Below are positions 47,954-58,538 of a DNA stretch of 60,539 bases, in pieces. The number at the start of each line of letters is the position of its first letter. The stretch's first letter is position 1. The stretch is from NCBI GenBank assembly GCA_002238725.1, contig MPMX01000022.1:1-60539 (forward strand), written 5' to 3'. The DNA is from Rhodospirillaceae bacterium bin65 (GTDB taxonomy: Bacteria; Pseudomonadota; Alphaproteobacteria; Bin65). Both the position numbers and the translations under genes were made by a program. The notes below the pieces were generated by a model. It was not told the origin of the DNA. It made no database searches and worked only from the letters and a program-made list of their open reading frames with translations.

Positions 47954-48727
47954 GTGACCGACCCGCAGACAAACCCCGAAGCGACCTCCCGCAACGCCCG
48001 GTCCCGCTGGATGCGGATGGCGCCATTGGCAGTCCTGCTGTGCGGCCTGGCCCTGTTCCTGGCGATGGGCTGGCACCGCTATATCAGCTTCGAGCAGCTG
48101 CGCGAGCATCGCGAGGCGCTGGAGCAGTGGATCGCGGCCCGCGGCATCTGGGCGCCGGTTATCTACGGTCTGGCCTATGCCGTCATGATCGCCTTCTCGA
48201 TCCCGGGCGGTGCGGTTGCGACGCTCGTTGGCGGATTTTTCTTCGGTCTCGTGACCGGCTCGATCGCCGTTGTCGTATCCGCAACGGTCGGCGCGACGAT
48301 CCTGTTTCTCGCCGCCCGCTCTGCCCTGGGCGCCATCCTGCGCCGGAAATCCGAAGGCTGGCTGCACCGGATGGAGGAAGGGTTCCGGGAGAACGCCTTT
48401 TCCTACCTGATGGTATTGCGCCTGATTCCGCTTTTCCCGTTCTGGCTGGTCAATCTCGTCCCGGCGTTCCTCGGCGTCAAACTGCGAACCTATGTGATCG
48501 CCACCTTTTTCGGCATCATTCCCGGCTCCGTGGTCTATGTCAGCCTCGGCAACGGGATCGGCGCCCTGCTGGAAAGCGGCGGATCGCCGGATCTCGGTAT
48601 CGTCTTCAAGGCAGAAATCCTGCTGCCGCTGATCGGCCTCGCGATTCTGTCGATGCTGCCGGTCGTCTACAAGCGCTATCAGCGCCGCAAGGCCGGCGGC
48701 CCGCCGGATGCCGCCTCCGGCCATTGA
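47954..48727 (+). CDS. TVP38/TMEM64 (VTT domain) membrane protein
   Basis: 257 residues from GTG 47954. VTT/DedA-like core: GLAYAVMIAFSIPGGAVATL, then GGFFFGLVTGSIAVVVSATV, the FLAARSALG segment and LRLIPLFPFWLVNLVPAFLG. Such proteins are inner-membrane, possibly lipid-scrambling or half-transporter-like. An internal ATG near 48013 is an alternative start. Eight bases upstream of the histidine kinase gene, so probably co-transcribed. Confidence 0.85.
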   Translation: MTDPQTNPEATSRNARSRWMRMAPLAVLLCGLALFLAMGWHRYISFEQLREHREALEQWIAARGIWAPVIYGLAYAVMIAFSIPGGAVATLVGGFFFGLVTGSIAVVVSATVGATILFLAARSALGAILRRKSEGWLHRMEEGFRENAFSYLMVLRLIPLFPFWLVNLVPAFLGVKLRTYVIATFFGIIPGSVVYVSLGNGIGALLESGGSPDLGIVFKAEILLPLIGLAILSMLPVVYKRYQRRKAGGPPDAASGH

Positions 48728-48735
48728 CGGTTCCC

Positions 48736-50211
48736 ATGTCAGGCCGCGACGCCTCTGCCGGCAGCGGGTCCGATAGCAGCCGTTACAGCGCGCGGCGCCG
48801 GTTCGCATGGGGCACCGGCCTGTCGACCAAGCTGCTGGTCCTGACGGCGATCTTCGTGATGCTGGCGGAAATTTTCATCTATCTGCCGTCGATTGCGCGT
48901 TACCGGCAGGTCTTTCTGGAGAATGTCCTGTCGGACGCCCATCTGGCGACGCTGGCGCTGGAAGCGGCGCCAGACGGTATGGTGAGCCGGAAGCTGAGCC
49001 GAAGCCTGCTGTCCCACGCCCGGGCTCTGGCGATCGTGCACCGTCACGCCGACGGATCGCGCCATGCAATGACCGCCGGCATGCCGCCCAAGGTGTCGAA
49101 GCGCGTGAGCCTGGGGAATCCGGATTTCCTGCGGCTGATCTGGGAAGCAATCGACACCCTGATCAACGGCGGAGATCAGGTATTGCGCGTCGTGGGCCCG
49201 TCGCCGCGCGACCCGGCGACCGCCCTCGAAGTGCTGATATCCGACGCGGCGCTGCACCGGGGCATGCTGCAATATTCCCAGCGTATCCTGATCCTCTCGC
49301 TGATTATCTCTTTTTTCACGGCGCTGCTGGTGTTTCTCACCCTTCATTGGCTGATCGTGAGGCCGGTCCAGCGCCTGACCGACAACATGGTCCGGTTCAG
49401 CGACGACCCGACCGACGAGACGAGCATGTTGCCGCCCACCGGCCGCCTCGACGAGATCGGGCTGGCGCAGGACGAATATGCCCATCTGCAGCAAAACCTG
49501 TTGACCACCCTGCGCCAGAACGAGCGCCTGGCGGCCCTGGGCGCAGCGATCACCCGGATCAATCACGATCTGCGCAACATGCTTGCTGCGGCGCAGCTGG
49601 TGTCCGACCGGCTGGCCGGCAGCGAGGATCCGGGCGTCCAGCGGATCGCGCCGACGCTCGTGCGGTCGATCGACCGGGCGGTCCGGCTGTGCACCCAGAC
49701 CCTGGACTTCGCGCGCGACGCGAAGGCAACGCGCAAGGCCGAGTATTTCTTCCTGAACGAACTGGTGCTCGAACTGGCGTCGCTTCACGGGGCCGAGCAT
49801 CCGGGGACATCCTTCGTCAGCGATATGCCGGGCGACCTTACGATCTTCGCGGATCGGGGGCAGATATTCCGCGCCCTGTCCAATCTCCTGCGCAACGCGG
49901 CCCAGGCCGGTGCTCAGACAGTGACCGTCGGCGCCGAGGCCGCCGCCGGCCTGGCGACCATCGATATCGCAGACGACGGGCCGGGGCTTCCGGACGATAT
50001 CCGCCAGTCCCTGTTCAAACCGTTCATCACCCGGCCCGGCGCCGGCGGCACCGGCCTCGGCATGGCGATCGCACACGAGATCATATCGGCCCATGGCGGC
50101 GTGATCGAACTGGTGGCGACCGGCACGACGGACACCCATTTCCGCATCACCCTGCCGCAAGGCGCCGGAACGGCGGGCGGGGAGCGGCCGGGACCGGCAG
50201 GCCGCCCGTGA
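48736..50211 (+). CDS. Membrane sensor histidine kinase
   Basis: 491 residues. TM1 about 31-51, an extracytoplasmic region to about 183, TM2 about 184-206 and a HAMP-like linker (IVRPVQRLTDNMVRFSD). H-box INHDLRNML, N-box NLLRNAAQAG, G1 DDGPGLP and G2 GGTGLGMAIAHEI are complete. No response regulator is adjacent, so its partner is elsewhere. Coupling to the VTT gene suggests a membrane or envelope stress input, which is inference. Confidence 0.9.
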   Translation: MSGRDASAGSGSDSSRYSARRRFAWGTGLSTKLLVLTAIFVMLAEIFIYLPSIARYRQVFLENVLSDAHLATLALEAAPDGMVSRKLSRSLLSHARALAIVHRHADGSRHAMTAGMPPKVSKRVSLGNPDFLRLIWEAIDTLINGGDQVLRVVGPSPRDPATALEVLISDAALHRGMLQYSQRILILSLIISFFTALLVFLTLHWLIVRPVQRLTDNMVRFSDDPTDETSMLPPTGRLDEIGLAQDEYAHLQQNLLTTLRQNERLAALGAAITRINHDLRNMLAAAQLVSDRLAGSEDPGVQRIAPTLVRSIDRAVRLCTQTLDFARDAKATRKAEYFFLNELVLELASLHGAEHPGTSFVSDMPGDLTIFADRGQIFRALSNLLRNAAQAGAQTVTVGAEAAAGLATIDIADDGPGLPDDIRQSLFKPFITRPGAGGTGLGMAIAHEIISAHGGVIELVATGTTDTHFRITLPQGAGTAGGERPGPAGRP

Positions 50212-50276
50212 CCCCGCCGCAAACCTGAACGGCATTTGTGTCGGAATCGGGCGGACGGCGCGGCCCGGCAGGACCG

Positions 50277-51362
50277 TCAACCCGGCGGCGCGTCGAGGAA
50301 CGCCAGGAAAGACACGAACCCGATCAGGCTCACGAGGATGGCCCCGGCGAAATTCATCGTGTGCCGAAACAGATCGCCGCGCCCGGCCCCGCCCGATCCG
50401 TTCACCAGGCGCGTCGCGGTCTGCCGCGCCAGAATTGCACCGACGCCGACCGCACAGATGCTCATGCCGATTCCCAGAGACATGGCGCCGACCAGCAGGA
50501 TGCCCGGATAGATCATATCGTTGGCGACCGCGTACAACATGATCAGCACGGCGCCGGGGCAGGGAACCATGCCTGCCGCCAGGGCGACGAGACCGCCTTC
50601 GACAGCGCCGCCGTGAGAGTGGCTGTGCCCACCGTGATGCCGATGGCCATGACTGTGCTCGTGTTCGTGTTCGTGCCCGTGTTCGTGAGCAGGACGATTT
50701 CCGGCTTCGCCGCTGCCCGCCCGCCGCTTCAAGGCGCGCACGGCCTGCCAGAGCATGTACAGGCCGATGCCGAAGATGATGAGGAAACTCGCTGCGCGCA
50801 CGCCCGGCACTTCGGACAGCCCGACTCCGAAACCGGCGCGAAACACGAGATCCGCGAGCCAGACGATGGCGACGGCGGCAATGACGTGGACGACTGCAAT
50901 CTGTGCCGCCATGGCCACGCCGCGCGCGACCCGGACCTCGCGTCCGAGAAAATACGAGACGATCACCAGCTTGCCGTGTCCGGGCCCGAAGGCGTGAACG
51001 GCGCCGTACGCGAAAGCAAACGCAAGAGCGAGCAGGAAAGCGGACAGACTGCCGCCCTGACCGATCGCCCGCATGCCGTTGGCAATTTCGGCGTTCAGGC
51101 GGCGCTGAAACTCGACGATGGGGCCGACGCCGCCTTCGGACGCATGGCCGAAGTCGGCGACGAGTTCGATTTCAGTCGTCGCACCGCCCATCGATTGCGC
51201 CGACGCCGGGGGCGTAGCCGACAGTTCCACCGACAATGCGATGATTGCGAGCACGAGCAGCGCAATGGCGCAGATCGGGCGGTTGCGGGCGGCCCGGCGG
51301 GGAATCACGGTCCAAACCAAGCGGTGCAGCGTTGCAGGCAAGCGACGCGATTTCAAAGGCAT
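50277..51362 (-). CDS. NicO/RcnA-type nickel-cobalt transporter with His-rich loop
   Basis: 361 residues. N-terminal signal or TM (about 29-55), then NicO core: [20 protein letters not shown] with the metal-binding GPGHGK, a cytoplasmic loop very rich in histidine ([20 protein letters not shown]), and [18 protein letters not shown]. The pattern fits RcnA/NreB-like nickel or cobalt export. Divergent from panB. I saw no cobalamin riboswitch upstream. Confidence 0.88.
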   Translation of the reverse strand: MPLKSRRLPATLHRLVWTVIPRRAARNRPICAIALLVLAIIALSVELSATPPASAQSMGGATTEIELVADFGHASEGGVGPIVEFQRRLNAEIANGMRAIGQGGSLSAFLLALAFAFAYGAVHAFGPGHGKLVIVSYFLGREVRVARGVAMAAQIAVVHVIAAVAIVWLADLVFRAGFGVGLSEVPGVRAASFLIIFGIGLYMLWQAVRALKRRAGSGEAGNRPAHEHGHEHEHEHSHGHRHHGGHSHSHGGAVEGGLVALAAGMVPCPGAVLIMLYAVANDMIYPGILLVGAMSLGIGMSICAVGVGAILARQTATRLVNGSGGAGRGDLFRHTMNFAGAILVSLIGFVSFLAFLDAPPG

Positions 51363-51490
51363 GGACGATCAGCTCCCCGGCCGGGCATTCGCCCCTTGCA
51401 GATGCTCCATTCAATCACTTTCTTCCAGACGCCGCAAAATGCTCTACTGTGGCCGAGACAGCGATCCGGGGCAGGAGCAGGACCGGTGAC

Positions 51491-52330
51491 ATGAGCGTTC
51501 AGGGCGAAGCGCCGGTTGCCGGCCGGCGAGTGAGCGTACCCGATATCGGCGCGCGCAAGGGCGGTACGCCGGTCGTCTGCCTGACCGCCTATACGGCCCC
51601 GGTCGCCCGCCTGCTCGACCCCCATGTCGACCTGCTGCTGGTCGGCGACAGCCTGGGCATGGTGCTCTACGGGCTCGACAGCACGCTGGGCGTTGCCCTC
51701 GACACGATGATCGCCCACGGCCAGGCCGTGATGCGCGGTTCCCAGCGGGCCTGCGTCATCGTCGACATGCCGTTCGGGACCTACCAGGAATCGAGGGAAC
51801 AGGCGTTCCGGAACTGTGCGCGGGTCATGACGGAGGTGCGCTGCCAGGGCATCAAGCTGGAAGGCGGCGCGGAAATGGCGGAAACCGTGAACCAACTGGT
51901 CCGGTGCGGCATCCCGGTCATGGGCCATGTCGGCCTTACGCCCCAGTCGGTGAACGCGTTCGGCGGATTCAAGGCGCAGGGACGAGACGAGGCGGCAGCC
52001 GACCGGATTTGCGGCGACGCGATCGCCATTACCGAAGCCGGCGCTTTCGCCATCGTCGTCGAAGGCGTGCCCGAGCCGCTGGGCCGGCGGATCACCGAAG
52101 AAATATCCGTTCCGACCATTGGGATCGGCGCCTCGCCGGCCTGCGACGGCCAGGTTCTGGTAACCGAGGACATCCTCGGCCTGTTCGGCGAATTTCAACC
52201 GAAATTCGTCAAGCGCTATGCCGACCTCGCCCCGACGGTGGAAGATGCCGCAAGACGCTATTCAGCGGAGGTCCGGGCCCGGGAGTTTCCGTCCGCCGAA
52301 TTCTGTTTCGGCGCAGCGAAACCGGCATAG
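51491..52330 (+). CDS. panB: 3-methyl-2-oxobutanoate hydroxymethyltransferase
   Basis: 279 residues. [33 protein letters not shown] (metal-binding Asp), KLEGG and GHVGLTPQ are PanB hallmarks. First committed step to pantothenate. ATG 51491 is followed in the same strand by panC after 28 bases. Confidence 0.96.
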   Translation: MSVQGEAPVAGRRVSVPDIGARKGGTPVVCLTAYTAPVARLLDPHVDLLLVGDSLGMVLYGLDSTLGVALDTMIAHGQAVMRGSQRACVIVDMPFGTYQESREQAFRNCARVMTEVRCQGIKLEGGAEMAETVNQLVRCGIPVMGHVGLTPQSVNAFGGFKAQGRDEAAADRICGDAIAITEAGAFAIVVEGVPEPLGRRITEEISVPTIGIGASPACDGQVLVTEDILGLFGEFQPKFVKRYADLAPTVEDAARRYSAEVRAREFPSAEFCFGAAKPA

Positions 52331-52358
52331 CGCGACCGGGGCCGGAACAGCCAGGGCA

Positions 52359-53210
52359 ATGGCGGCATTCCGCACCCGGGTGGTCCGGTCCATTCCTGCG
52401 CTGCGCGATACGGTGGCGCGCTGGCGGCGCAACGGCGAATCGGTCGGCCTGGTGCCGACGATGGGCGCGCTGCACGCCGGACATATCGAGCTGGTCCGGC
52501 AGTCGCGGGCCCAGTGCGACCGAACCGTCGTCTCGATTTTCGTCAACCCGACCCAGTTCAATCCCGACGAAGATCTGGACCGCTATCCGCGCCAGGAAGA
52601 GAAAGACCTCAAGGTGCTTTCCGACGTGCGCGCCGATCTCGCCTTCATCCCGGTGGTCGAAGAAATTTATCCGGAAGGTTTCGCGACCGCGGTCCATGTC
52701 GGCCGGGTCACGACCGGGATGGAGGGCACTGTGCGCGTCGGTCATTTCGACGGTGTCGCCACGGTGGTCTGCAAGCTGTTTATGCAAGCCACGCCGGACA
52801 AGGCCTTCTTCGGCGAAAAGGACTACCAGCAACTCACCACGATCCGGCACATGGCGCGCGATCTGGATATGCCGGTAACGGTCGTGCCGGTGCCGACGGT
52901 GCGGGAGGCCGACGGCCTCGCCCTGTCATCGCGCAATGCGTATCTCTCGCCGGAGCAGCGCCGGATTGCGGCATCGCTGAACCGCATTCTGCGCGAAACC
53001 GCCCGGTCCATCGCGAAGGGCCGCGCCATCGACGCCGCGACGGCGGCGGCCCGGCAGGCGCTGCTGGACGCCGGGTTCGACGCCGTCGACTATGTCGAAT
53101 GCCGGGCCGAAGCAGACCTCGCCGTGCTGGAAACCCTCGACCGGCCGGCCCGCGTGCTGGCGACCGCGCGCCTCGGCCCGACGCGCCTGCTCGACAACGT
53201 TTCCGTATAA
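52359..53210 (+). CDS. panC: Pantothenate synthetase
   Basis: 283 residues. ATP-site VPTMGALHAGH, FVNPTQFNPDEDLDRYPR, GEKDYQQL and LSSRNAYLSPEQR are diagnostic. It joins pantoate and beta-alanine. The frame upstream of ATG 52359 is antisense-like and not used. panD is not in the window. Confidence 0.96.
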   Translation: MAAFRTRVVRSIPALRDTVARWRRNGESVGLVPTMGALHAGHIELVRQSRAQCDRTVVSIFVNPTQFNPDEDLDRYPRQEEKDLKVLSDVRADLAFIPVVEEIYPEGFATAVHVGRVTTGMEGTVRVGHFDGVATVVCKLFMQATPDKAFFGEKDYQQLTTIRHMARDLDMPVTVVPVPTVREADGLALSSRNAYLSPEQRRIAASLNRILRETARSIAKGRAIDAATAAARQALLDAGFDAVDYVECRAEADLAVLETLDRPARVLATARLGPTRLLDNVSV

Positions 53211-53221
53211 ACCGATCGGGG

Positions 53222-54142
53222 TCAGCCGGCCCGCTCAACCCCGCCGCTGCTCCGTCGCGCGGGAACGAACAGTACCAGGGCAATGGCGCTCAGCACCAGC
53301 GCCAGCGCAGTTGTCTCGCGCCAGCCGAACGGCTCGCCCAGAAGCAGGGCGCCGCTGGCGAGGCCGATCACCGGGATCATCAGCGTACCGATGGAGGCGA
53401 TCGTTGCGGGCAACGACTGGACCGTGCGGAACCACAGGGCGTATCCCATCACCATCGCGATTAGGACCACATAGAAGCCGGACAGCGTCGCCTCCAGGCT
53501 GGCCCGGTGCAGCACGAACGGCTCGCTGGCAAGGGCGATCAGCGCGATCGGGACCAGTCCGATCAACAGCTGCCAGCCGGCCAGCGCGTTCATCGACACG
53601 CCCCAATCGCAGTGTTTGATCACCAGCGTGCCGGCAGCCCAGGTGATCGCCGCCAGAAACACGAAAGCGAAGCCCAGCGGCTGATCGCCCCGGAGCCATT
53701 CGCCGGGCGCATCGAAACCCGCAGACAGCAGAACGGCGACTCCGGCGATCCCGAGGACGAGGGCGACCAGCACCCGCGCCGTAATTCTTTCACCGCAGAA
53801 CAGGCCGCCCAGCAATGCCGTCCACACCGGCAGGGTATAGCAGACGATGACGGCATGGCCGGCGCCGACGATCTGCAGGCCGAAGCCGGTCAGAATGTGC
53901 CAGCAGGTCATGTTCAGGAAAGCAGCCGCGATCAGGCGCGGCCAGATCCGGCGCGGCGCCTTCCACCGGCTGCGGTCCTGCAGGTAGCCCAGCGCGAGCA
54001 GGATTGTCCCGGCGACGGCACAGGACACCGCCCGGAACTGCCAGACCGGCAACTCGAGGAACACGGTGCGCATGGCCGGCCAGCTCGTGCCCCAGACCAG
54101 CCACAGCACGACCAGCGCGATCAGGCCGCCGACCGATGCCAT
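53222..54142 (-). CDS. EamA-family DMT exporter, copy 1
   Basis: 306 residues, ten hydrophobic helices in two EamA repeats (first from LIALVVLWLVWGTSWPAMRT, second around GFAFVFLAAITWAAGTLVIK). Likely effluxes amino acids or other metabolites. Paralogue of the gene immediately upstream at 54146-55057; three bases separate them. Confidence 0.88.
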   Translation of the reverse strand: MASVGGLIALVVLWLVWGTSWPAMRTVFLELPVWQFRAVSCAVAGTILLALGYLQDRSRWKAPRRIWPRLIAAAFLNMTCWHILTGFGLQIVGAGHAVIVCYTLPVWTALLGGLFCGERITARVLVALVLGIAGVAVLLSAGFDAPGEWLRGDQPLGFAFVFLAAITWAAGTLVIKHCDWGVSMNALAGWQLLIGLVPIALIALASEPFVLHRASLEATLSGFYVVLIAMVMGYALWFRTVQSLPATIASIGTLMIPVIGLASGALLLGEPFGWRETTALALVLSAIALVLFVPARRSSGGVERAG

Positions 54143-54145
54143 CGC

Positions 54146-55057
54146 TCAGCGGGGGCCGGGCGCGCGGCGGCCGGCCACCGGCTCGCCCGGCGGAACCAGC
54201 AGGACGAGCGCCACGGCGCCGACGATCAGGGTCAGCGCGATCAGGTCGCGCAGGCCGAAGGGTTCGCCAAGCACGACGACGCCGCTGGCGACGCCGACGA
54301 TGGGGACCAGCAGCGTACCGACGGCCGAGATGCTGGCCGGAAATATTTTCACCACGCTGAACCACGCGAAATAGCAGAACACCAGGGCGACCAGGACCAG
54401 ATAGGCGCTCGACCACCAGACCTCGGCGCCGGCCCGGCCATAGGAGAATTCGCCGAGAGCAAGCCACACCGCAACGATCGGCATGCTACCGAGCAGGATC
54501 TGCCAGCCGCTGAGCGCGAGTACGCCGACCTGCCATGGCGTGTGTTTCTGGATGAGCACGCCGATCGCCCACATGGCAGCGCCGATCAGCGTCAGGGCAA
54601 AGCCGAGCGGTTCGGCGCCGATCGCCGCAAAGTCGTGCGACATCAGGACGGCGATGCCCGCCGCCCCGAGGCTGAGCGCCAACAGCCGGCGGCGCGTCAT
54701 CGCTTCGCGCAGGTAAATCACGCCGAAGACCGCGGCGAACAGCGGCATGGTAAAAGCCATGATTACGGCGTGGCCCGCGCCCATCATCGACACGCCGTAG
54801 CCGATGAAGATGAACCAGCTCGTGACGTTGAACAGGGCGGCCAGCCCGAGAGGCAGCCACTGATCGCGCGGCGCCCTCCAGGCCTCGCCGGATCTCCCGC
54901 CCACGGCAACCGCCAGACCGAGCAGCAGCAGGCCCGCCGCGATTCCGCTGAGCGCCCGGAACTCCCAGACCGAGACCTCCGACACGATGATCTTCATCAG
55001 CGGCCAGTTGAAGCCCCAGCCGAACGCGACACCGATCAGCAGCACATAGCCGCGCAC
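54146..55057 (-). CDS. EamA-family DMT exporter, copy 2
   Basis: 303 residues with the same two-repeat, ten-helix layout as its neighbour (VLLIGVAFGWGFNWPLMKII; PLGFALTLIGAAMWAIGVLI). The two adjacent full-length paralogues could act as a pair of related exporters or as a heterodimer. A substrate cannot be assigned. Confidence 0.88.
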   Translation of the reverse strand: MRGYVLLIGVAFGWGFNWPLMKIIVSEVSVWEFRALSGIAAGLLLLGLAVAVGGRSGEAWRAPRDQWLPLGLAALFNVTSWFIFIGYGVSMMGAGHAVIMAFTMPLFAAVFGVIYLREAMTRRRLLALSLGAAGIAVLMSHDFAAIGAEPLGFALTLIGAAMWAIGVLIQKHTPWQVGVLALSGWQILLGSMPIVAVWLALGEFSYGRAGAEVWWSSAYLVLVALVFCYFAWFSVVKIFPASISAVGTLLVPIVGVASGVVVLGEPFGLRDLIALTLIVGAVALVLLVPPGEPVAGRRAPGPR

Positions 55058-55132
55058 AGGGTAGGAGGAAGAGGCGATGCCGGCCCCCTACGCCATCGTC
55101 GCGGTCTGTTCGGCGTTGGCGGGAATTCCGCG

Positions 55133-55636
55133 TTAATCCCGGCCGCCGCGGATCGGCGCCACATATTGCGCCTCGGTATCCCAGGGGAAGTGGATCCAGG
55201 TGTCCTGACTGACCTCGGTGACGTAGGAATCGACCATCGGCCGGCCGGCCGGCTTGGCGTAGACCGTCGCAAAATGCGCCTTGGGCAGCCTTTCCCGAAC
55301 GACTTTGGCTGTGGCACCGGTATCGACCAGATCGTCGACGATCAGCAGGCCGTCGCCGTCGCCTTCCACGGCCTTGAGAACCCTTACCTCGCCCCTGACC
55401 TCGTCGTCGTAGGTCGAGACGCAGAAGGTGTCGATCAGGCGGATGTCCAGTTCGCGGGCGACGATGGCGGCGGGCACCAGGCCGCCGCGGGTAACCGCCA
55501 CCACGCCCCGGACGTGGTTCAGGCTGCTCAGGCGCCAGGCCAGCGCCTTGGCGTCGCGGTGCAATTCCTGCCACGAGACCGGGAAATGGCGGGTGTAAAC
55601 CTGCTCAGATTCGGAATCCCTGTCGGCGTTGGACAT
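55133..55636 (-). CDS. gpt: Xanthine/guanine phosphoribosyltransferase-like protein
   Basis: 167 residues. PRPP-binding signature [19 protein letters not shown] near residue 100, base region [19 protein letters not shown], and WIHFPWDTE near the end, all as in XGPRT (Gpt). It salvages xanthine and guanine. The upstream extension of the frame is an antisense shadow of the alcohol dehydrogenase gene. Confidence 0.9.
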   Translation of the reverse strand: MSNADRDSESEQVYTRHFPVSWQELHRDAKALAWRLSSLNHVRGVVAVTRGGLVPAAIVARELDIRLIDTFCVSTYDDEVRGEVRVLKAVEGDGDGLLIVDDLVDTGATAKVVRERLPKAHFATVYAKPAGRPMVDSYVTEVSQDTWIHFPWDTEAQYVAPIRGGRD

Positions 55637-55740
55637 ACCTGCACACACTCCCCCGGTTTCGCGCTTCGTGCGGGTATAGGCGAAGGCGCGCGAGCGAAGC
55701 AAGGATGCGGCCGCGCGGACTGGAGGATGCTGCGGGAAGG

Positions 55741-56787
55741 CTAGGCCGCCAGGACGACCCGGCCGACGATCTGCCCGTCCTTCATGTCGTCCAGTGTCTT
55801 CTGCGCCTCGCCGAGCGGGCGCTGTTCGACCGGCAGGGCGGGAATCTTGCCGGCGCGCGCCAGTTCCATCAGTTCCGCCATCTCCGCCAGGCTGCCGACA
55901 TAGCTGCCGGTCAGTGTCATCGCGGTCAGCGGCAGCAGGGGAACCGAAAGCGGCAGCGACCCGCCCATCAGGCCGACGACGACGATGGTGCCGCGCCGGG
56001 CAACGGCTTTCATGGCGAAGCCGACCGAGGCCGCCGCGCCGACGAAATCGACGACGGCCGGCGCGCCGCCGCCGGTCAGCTTGCGGATCTGCCTGGCGGC
56101 GTCTGCCGCACCGCTGTTGACGACATGGTCCGCGCCCATCGCGCGCGCCGCCTCGAGCTTCGCGTCGTCGATATCGCAGACGGTGATCGTCGCGTCCGTG
56201 ACGTTGCGGGCGATCGCCAGCCCGGCGAGGCCGACCCCGCCGGCGCCGATCAGCACGATATGGCCCGCGCCGGTCTTCGCGGCCTTGCGGATTGCCGAAA
56301 ACGCCGTGAGGCCGGAACAGGCATAGGTGCAGGCGAGCGCGCCCGGCACACCGCCATGATCGAACAGGTATTTCGCATGGGGCACGATCAACCGGTCGGC
56401 GAAACCGCCGTTCTTGGTCACGCCCAGCGAGCGATGCTTCGGGCAGAAATGCTCGTCGCCGGCCGCGCAGACCGGACAGTCGCCGCAACCGATCCAGGGA
56501 TAGACGACAACGCTGTCGCCGATTGCCACGCCGGCCGCCGTCTCGCCAGTCGCGACGACCGTGCCGACGATCTCGTGGCCGAGGCAAAACGGCAGGTCGC
56601 AGTTGCCGGTCAGGTCCGCCTTTCTGCCGCCGCCCAGGTCGAAATAGCCTTCGTGGATGTGCAGGTCGCTGTGGCACACCCCGCAGCCGGTTACCTGCAG
56701 CAGCACCTCGTCGCCGGATGGCTTCGGCGTCGGCAACTCCATCTCGACCAGGGGCTTGCCGAATTCGACGATGGCGCAACAGCGCAT
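55741..56787 (-). CDS. Zinc-dependent alcohol dehydrogenase
   Basis: 348 residues, MDR family. Catalytic zinc region [14 protein letters not shown] and GHE; structural zinc cysteines in [15 protein letters not shown]; Rossmann motif [15 protein letters not shown]. Substrate unknown. ATG 56787 has GGAG upstream; the ATG at 56808 is an alternative. Convergent with none; gpt lies 104 bases downstream on the same strand. Confidence 0.9.
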   Translation of the reverse strand: MRCCAIVEFGKPLVEMELPTPKPSGDEVLLQVTGCGVCHSDLHIHEGYFDLGGGRKADLTGNCDLPFCLGHEIVGTVVATGETAAGVAIGDSVVVYPWIGCGDCPVCAAGDEHFCPKHRSLGVTKNGGFADRLIVPHAKYLFDHGGVPGALACTYACSGLTAFSAIRKAAKTGAGHIVLIGAGGVGLAGLAIARNVTDATITVCDIDDAKLEAARAMGADHVVNSGAADAARQIRKLTGGGAPAVVDFVGAAASVGFAMKAVARRGTIVVVGLMGGSLPLSVPLLPLTAMTLTGSYVGSLAEMAELMELARAGKIPALPVEQRPLGEAQKTLDDMKDGQIVGRVVLAA

Positions 56788-56985
56788 GGCGGACTCCGTT
56801 AGTGACAAAGGGGGATCGGGAATGTCGTGCCCCTGTTAGCGCATCGGCGCGGGGTTGCGAAGAGAGCGCGGCATATTCCCCCTCCGGCTCGACATCGGGA
56901 AGACCATCGGCGCAGGTGTCCCTGAAGCGATTGCCCGGTACAGGACGGCACGCCGCGGCGCGCCGACAGCGAGGGGAAACCGGTC

Positions 56986-57852
56986 ATGGCCGCGCAAGAT
57001 ACCAGGAAAGACTCGGGGGACGGCGGCACCGTCGAGGGCCTCTGGCGCTACCCGGTCAAATCCATGGCCGGCGCCAGGCTGGATGAAGCGCCGGTCGGCG
57101 AGGGCGGCATACTGGGCGACCGCGCCTATGCCGTGATCGACCGGACCAGCGGCAGGGTGGGAAGCGCCAAACTTCCGAAGAAGTGGGCCGGACTGATCGC
57201 GCTCACGGCCGATTTCGTTGCGCCGCCGCAGACCGGCGCGCCGCTTCCGCCGGTGCGTATCGTCTGGCCGGATGGAACGGCGGTCGCCAGCAACGAGGCA
57301 GACGCCGATGCCCGCCTCTCCGAAACCGTGGGGCGGCCGGTCGCGCTGACGGCGGAGCGCCCCGAAAATGTCAGCGTCGAGCGCCTCGACCCGCTCGCCG
57401 ACGAGGAGACCGTCGTCGATATCGGCGGACTGATGATGGCGGGCCGGTTCTCCGACTACGCCGCCCTTCATCTCGTGACCACGGCGACGCTGGCGTGCCT
57501 TGCCGAGCTGCGCCCGGAATCGACGTTCGATGTCCGCCGCTTCCGCCCCAACGCGATTGTCGCGTCGCCCGAAAGAGACCGGGGCTTCGTCGAGAACGAC
57601 TGGGTCGGGCGGGAACTCGCTATCGGCGACGAAGTGCGTCTGCGTATTTCCGACCCGGCGCCACGCTGCTCGATCCCGACGCTTGCGCAGGCCGGCCTCC
57701 CGAAGGATCCGCACCTCCTGCGCACGATCGTCGAGCACAACACAGTCCCCGTCCCCGCTCTCGAAGACGAGCCGCTCCCGTGCGTGGGCGTCTACGCCTT
57801 CGTCATCCGGGGCGGCACGGTGAAGAAAGGCGACGCGGTGCGGGTCGAGTGA
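56986..57852 (+). CDS. MOSC-domain protein with N-terminal beta barrel
   Basis: 288 residues. N-terminal barrel (GLWRYPVKSMAGARLDEA; GDRAYAVIDRTSGRV) and C-terminal MOSC domain (FRPNAIVASPERDRGFVEND, then PAPRCSIPTLAQAG with the conserved cysteine). The layout resembles YcbX/mARC-type molybdenum enzymes that reduce N-hydroxylated compounds. An electron-transfer domain is absent. Its location near a tungsten/molybdopterin AOR-family gene is suggestive only. Confidence 0.87.
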   Translation: MAAQDTRKDSGDGGTVEGLWRYPVKSMAGARLDEAPVGEGGILGDRAYAVIDRTSGRVGSAKLPKKWAGLIALTADFVAPPQTGAPLPPVRIVWPDGTAVASNEADADARLSETVGRPVALTAERPENVSVERLDPLADEETVVDIGGLMMAGRFSDYAALHLVTTATLACLAELRPESTFDVRRFRPNAIVASPERDRGFVENDWVGRELAIGDEVRLRISDPAPRCSIPTLAQAGLPKDPHLLRTIVEHNTVPVPALEDEPLPCVGVYAFVIRGGTVKKGDAVRVE

Positions 57853-57868
57853 AGCGGTGGAGCCGACC

Positions 57869-58471
57869 CTAGCGCCCGACCAGCAGCCTGAGGCCGAGCG
57901 CGCCGAGGATAACGGCGGCCGTCCGGTCGATCCATTTTCGCAGGCCGAGATAGCGGCGGCTGACCGCCGGGCTGCCGAGACCGCAGGCCAGGGCGCTGTA
58001 GAACAGCAGTTCGACCGCCAGATGGTTCGTCACGATGGCGGCCTTGTCGAGCGCCGAAAGGCCGGCCGGGAAGACAACGACCAGCACGGCGGCGGCGAAC
58101 AGGACGGATTTCGGGTTCAGCAGGTTGACCAGGATGCCGCGCCGGAAGGCGCGTCCTGCCAGCGATGACGGAGCGTCCGGCGCTACAGGTGCGCCCGTCC
58201 ACATCTTCCATGCGAGATAGAGCAGGTAGAGCGCACCCGCGACTTTGAGAGCGATGTAGGCCGGCGGCACCAGCCGGAAGACCGCCTCCAGCCCGAACAG
58301 CGCCCTCAGGGTCCAGCCCGCCGCGATCAGCCCGAGACCTGCGCCCGTCGCCATTCCGGCGCGGCGGCCCGAATGGACCGAGGACTGAATGGCCACGAGC
58401 AGCGCCGGGCCGGGGCTGGCAATCGCGGCTAGCAAGGCGAGATTGAAGGCCAGAAAATGTTCGATCGTCAT
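57869..58471 (-). CDS. LysE/RhtB-family exporter
   Basis: 200 residues, six hydrophobic helices. N-terminal LALLAAIASPGPALLVAIQS carries the SPGP-type motif of LysE proteins, followed by GRRAGMATGAGLGLIAAG. Probably exports an amino acid. Convergent with the MOSC gene, 16 bases apart. Confidence 0.9.
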   Translation of the reverse strand: MTIEHFLAFNLALLAAIASPGPALLVAIQSSVHSGRRAGMATGAGLGLIAAGWTLRALFGLEAVFRLVPPAYIALKVAGALYLLYLAWKMWTGAPVAPDAPSSLAGRAFRRGILVNLLNPKSVLFAAAVLVVVFPAGLSALDKAAIVTNHLAVELLFYSALACGLGSPAVSRRYLGLRKWIDRTAAVILGALGLRLLVGR

Positions 58472-58538
58472 CGTCCAGGCAATGCGAAGGCGCCGGTTGC
58501 CGGGCGCCCGAACCTGTTTGGCGCTGGCCGATTCGGAG

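Noticed and set aside
47632..50211. Extended frame joining the VTT-protein region to the histidine kinase
   Set aside because: The portion before 48736 is out of frame with the VTT gene and has no homology; the kinase starts at 48736.
51363..51490. Cobalamin riboswitch between the NicO and panB genes
   Set aside because: The 128-base gap is too short and lacks the B12-box sequence.
53507..55744. 745-codon plus-strand open frame opposite the EamA genes
   Set aside because: Covers two well-supported membrane protein genes on the other strand; Gln/Asp/His-rich product is typical of a shadow.
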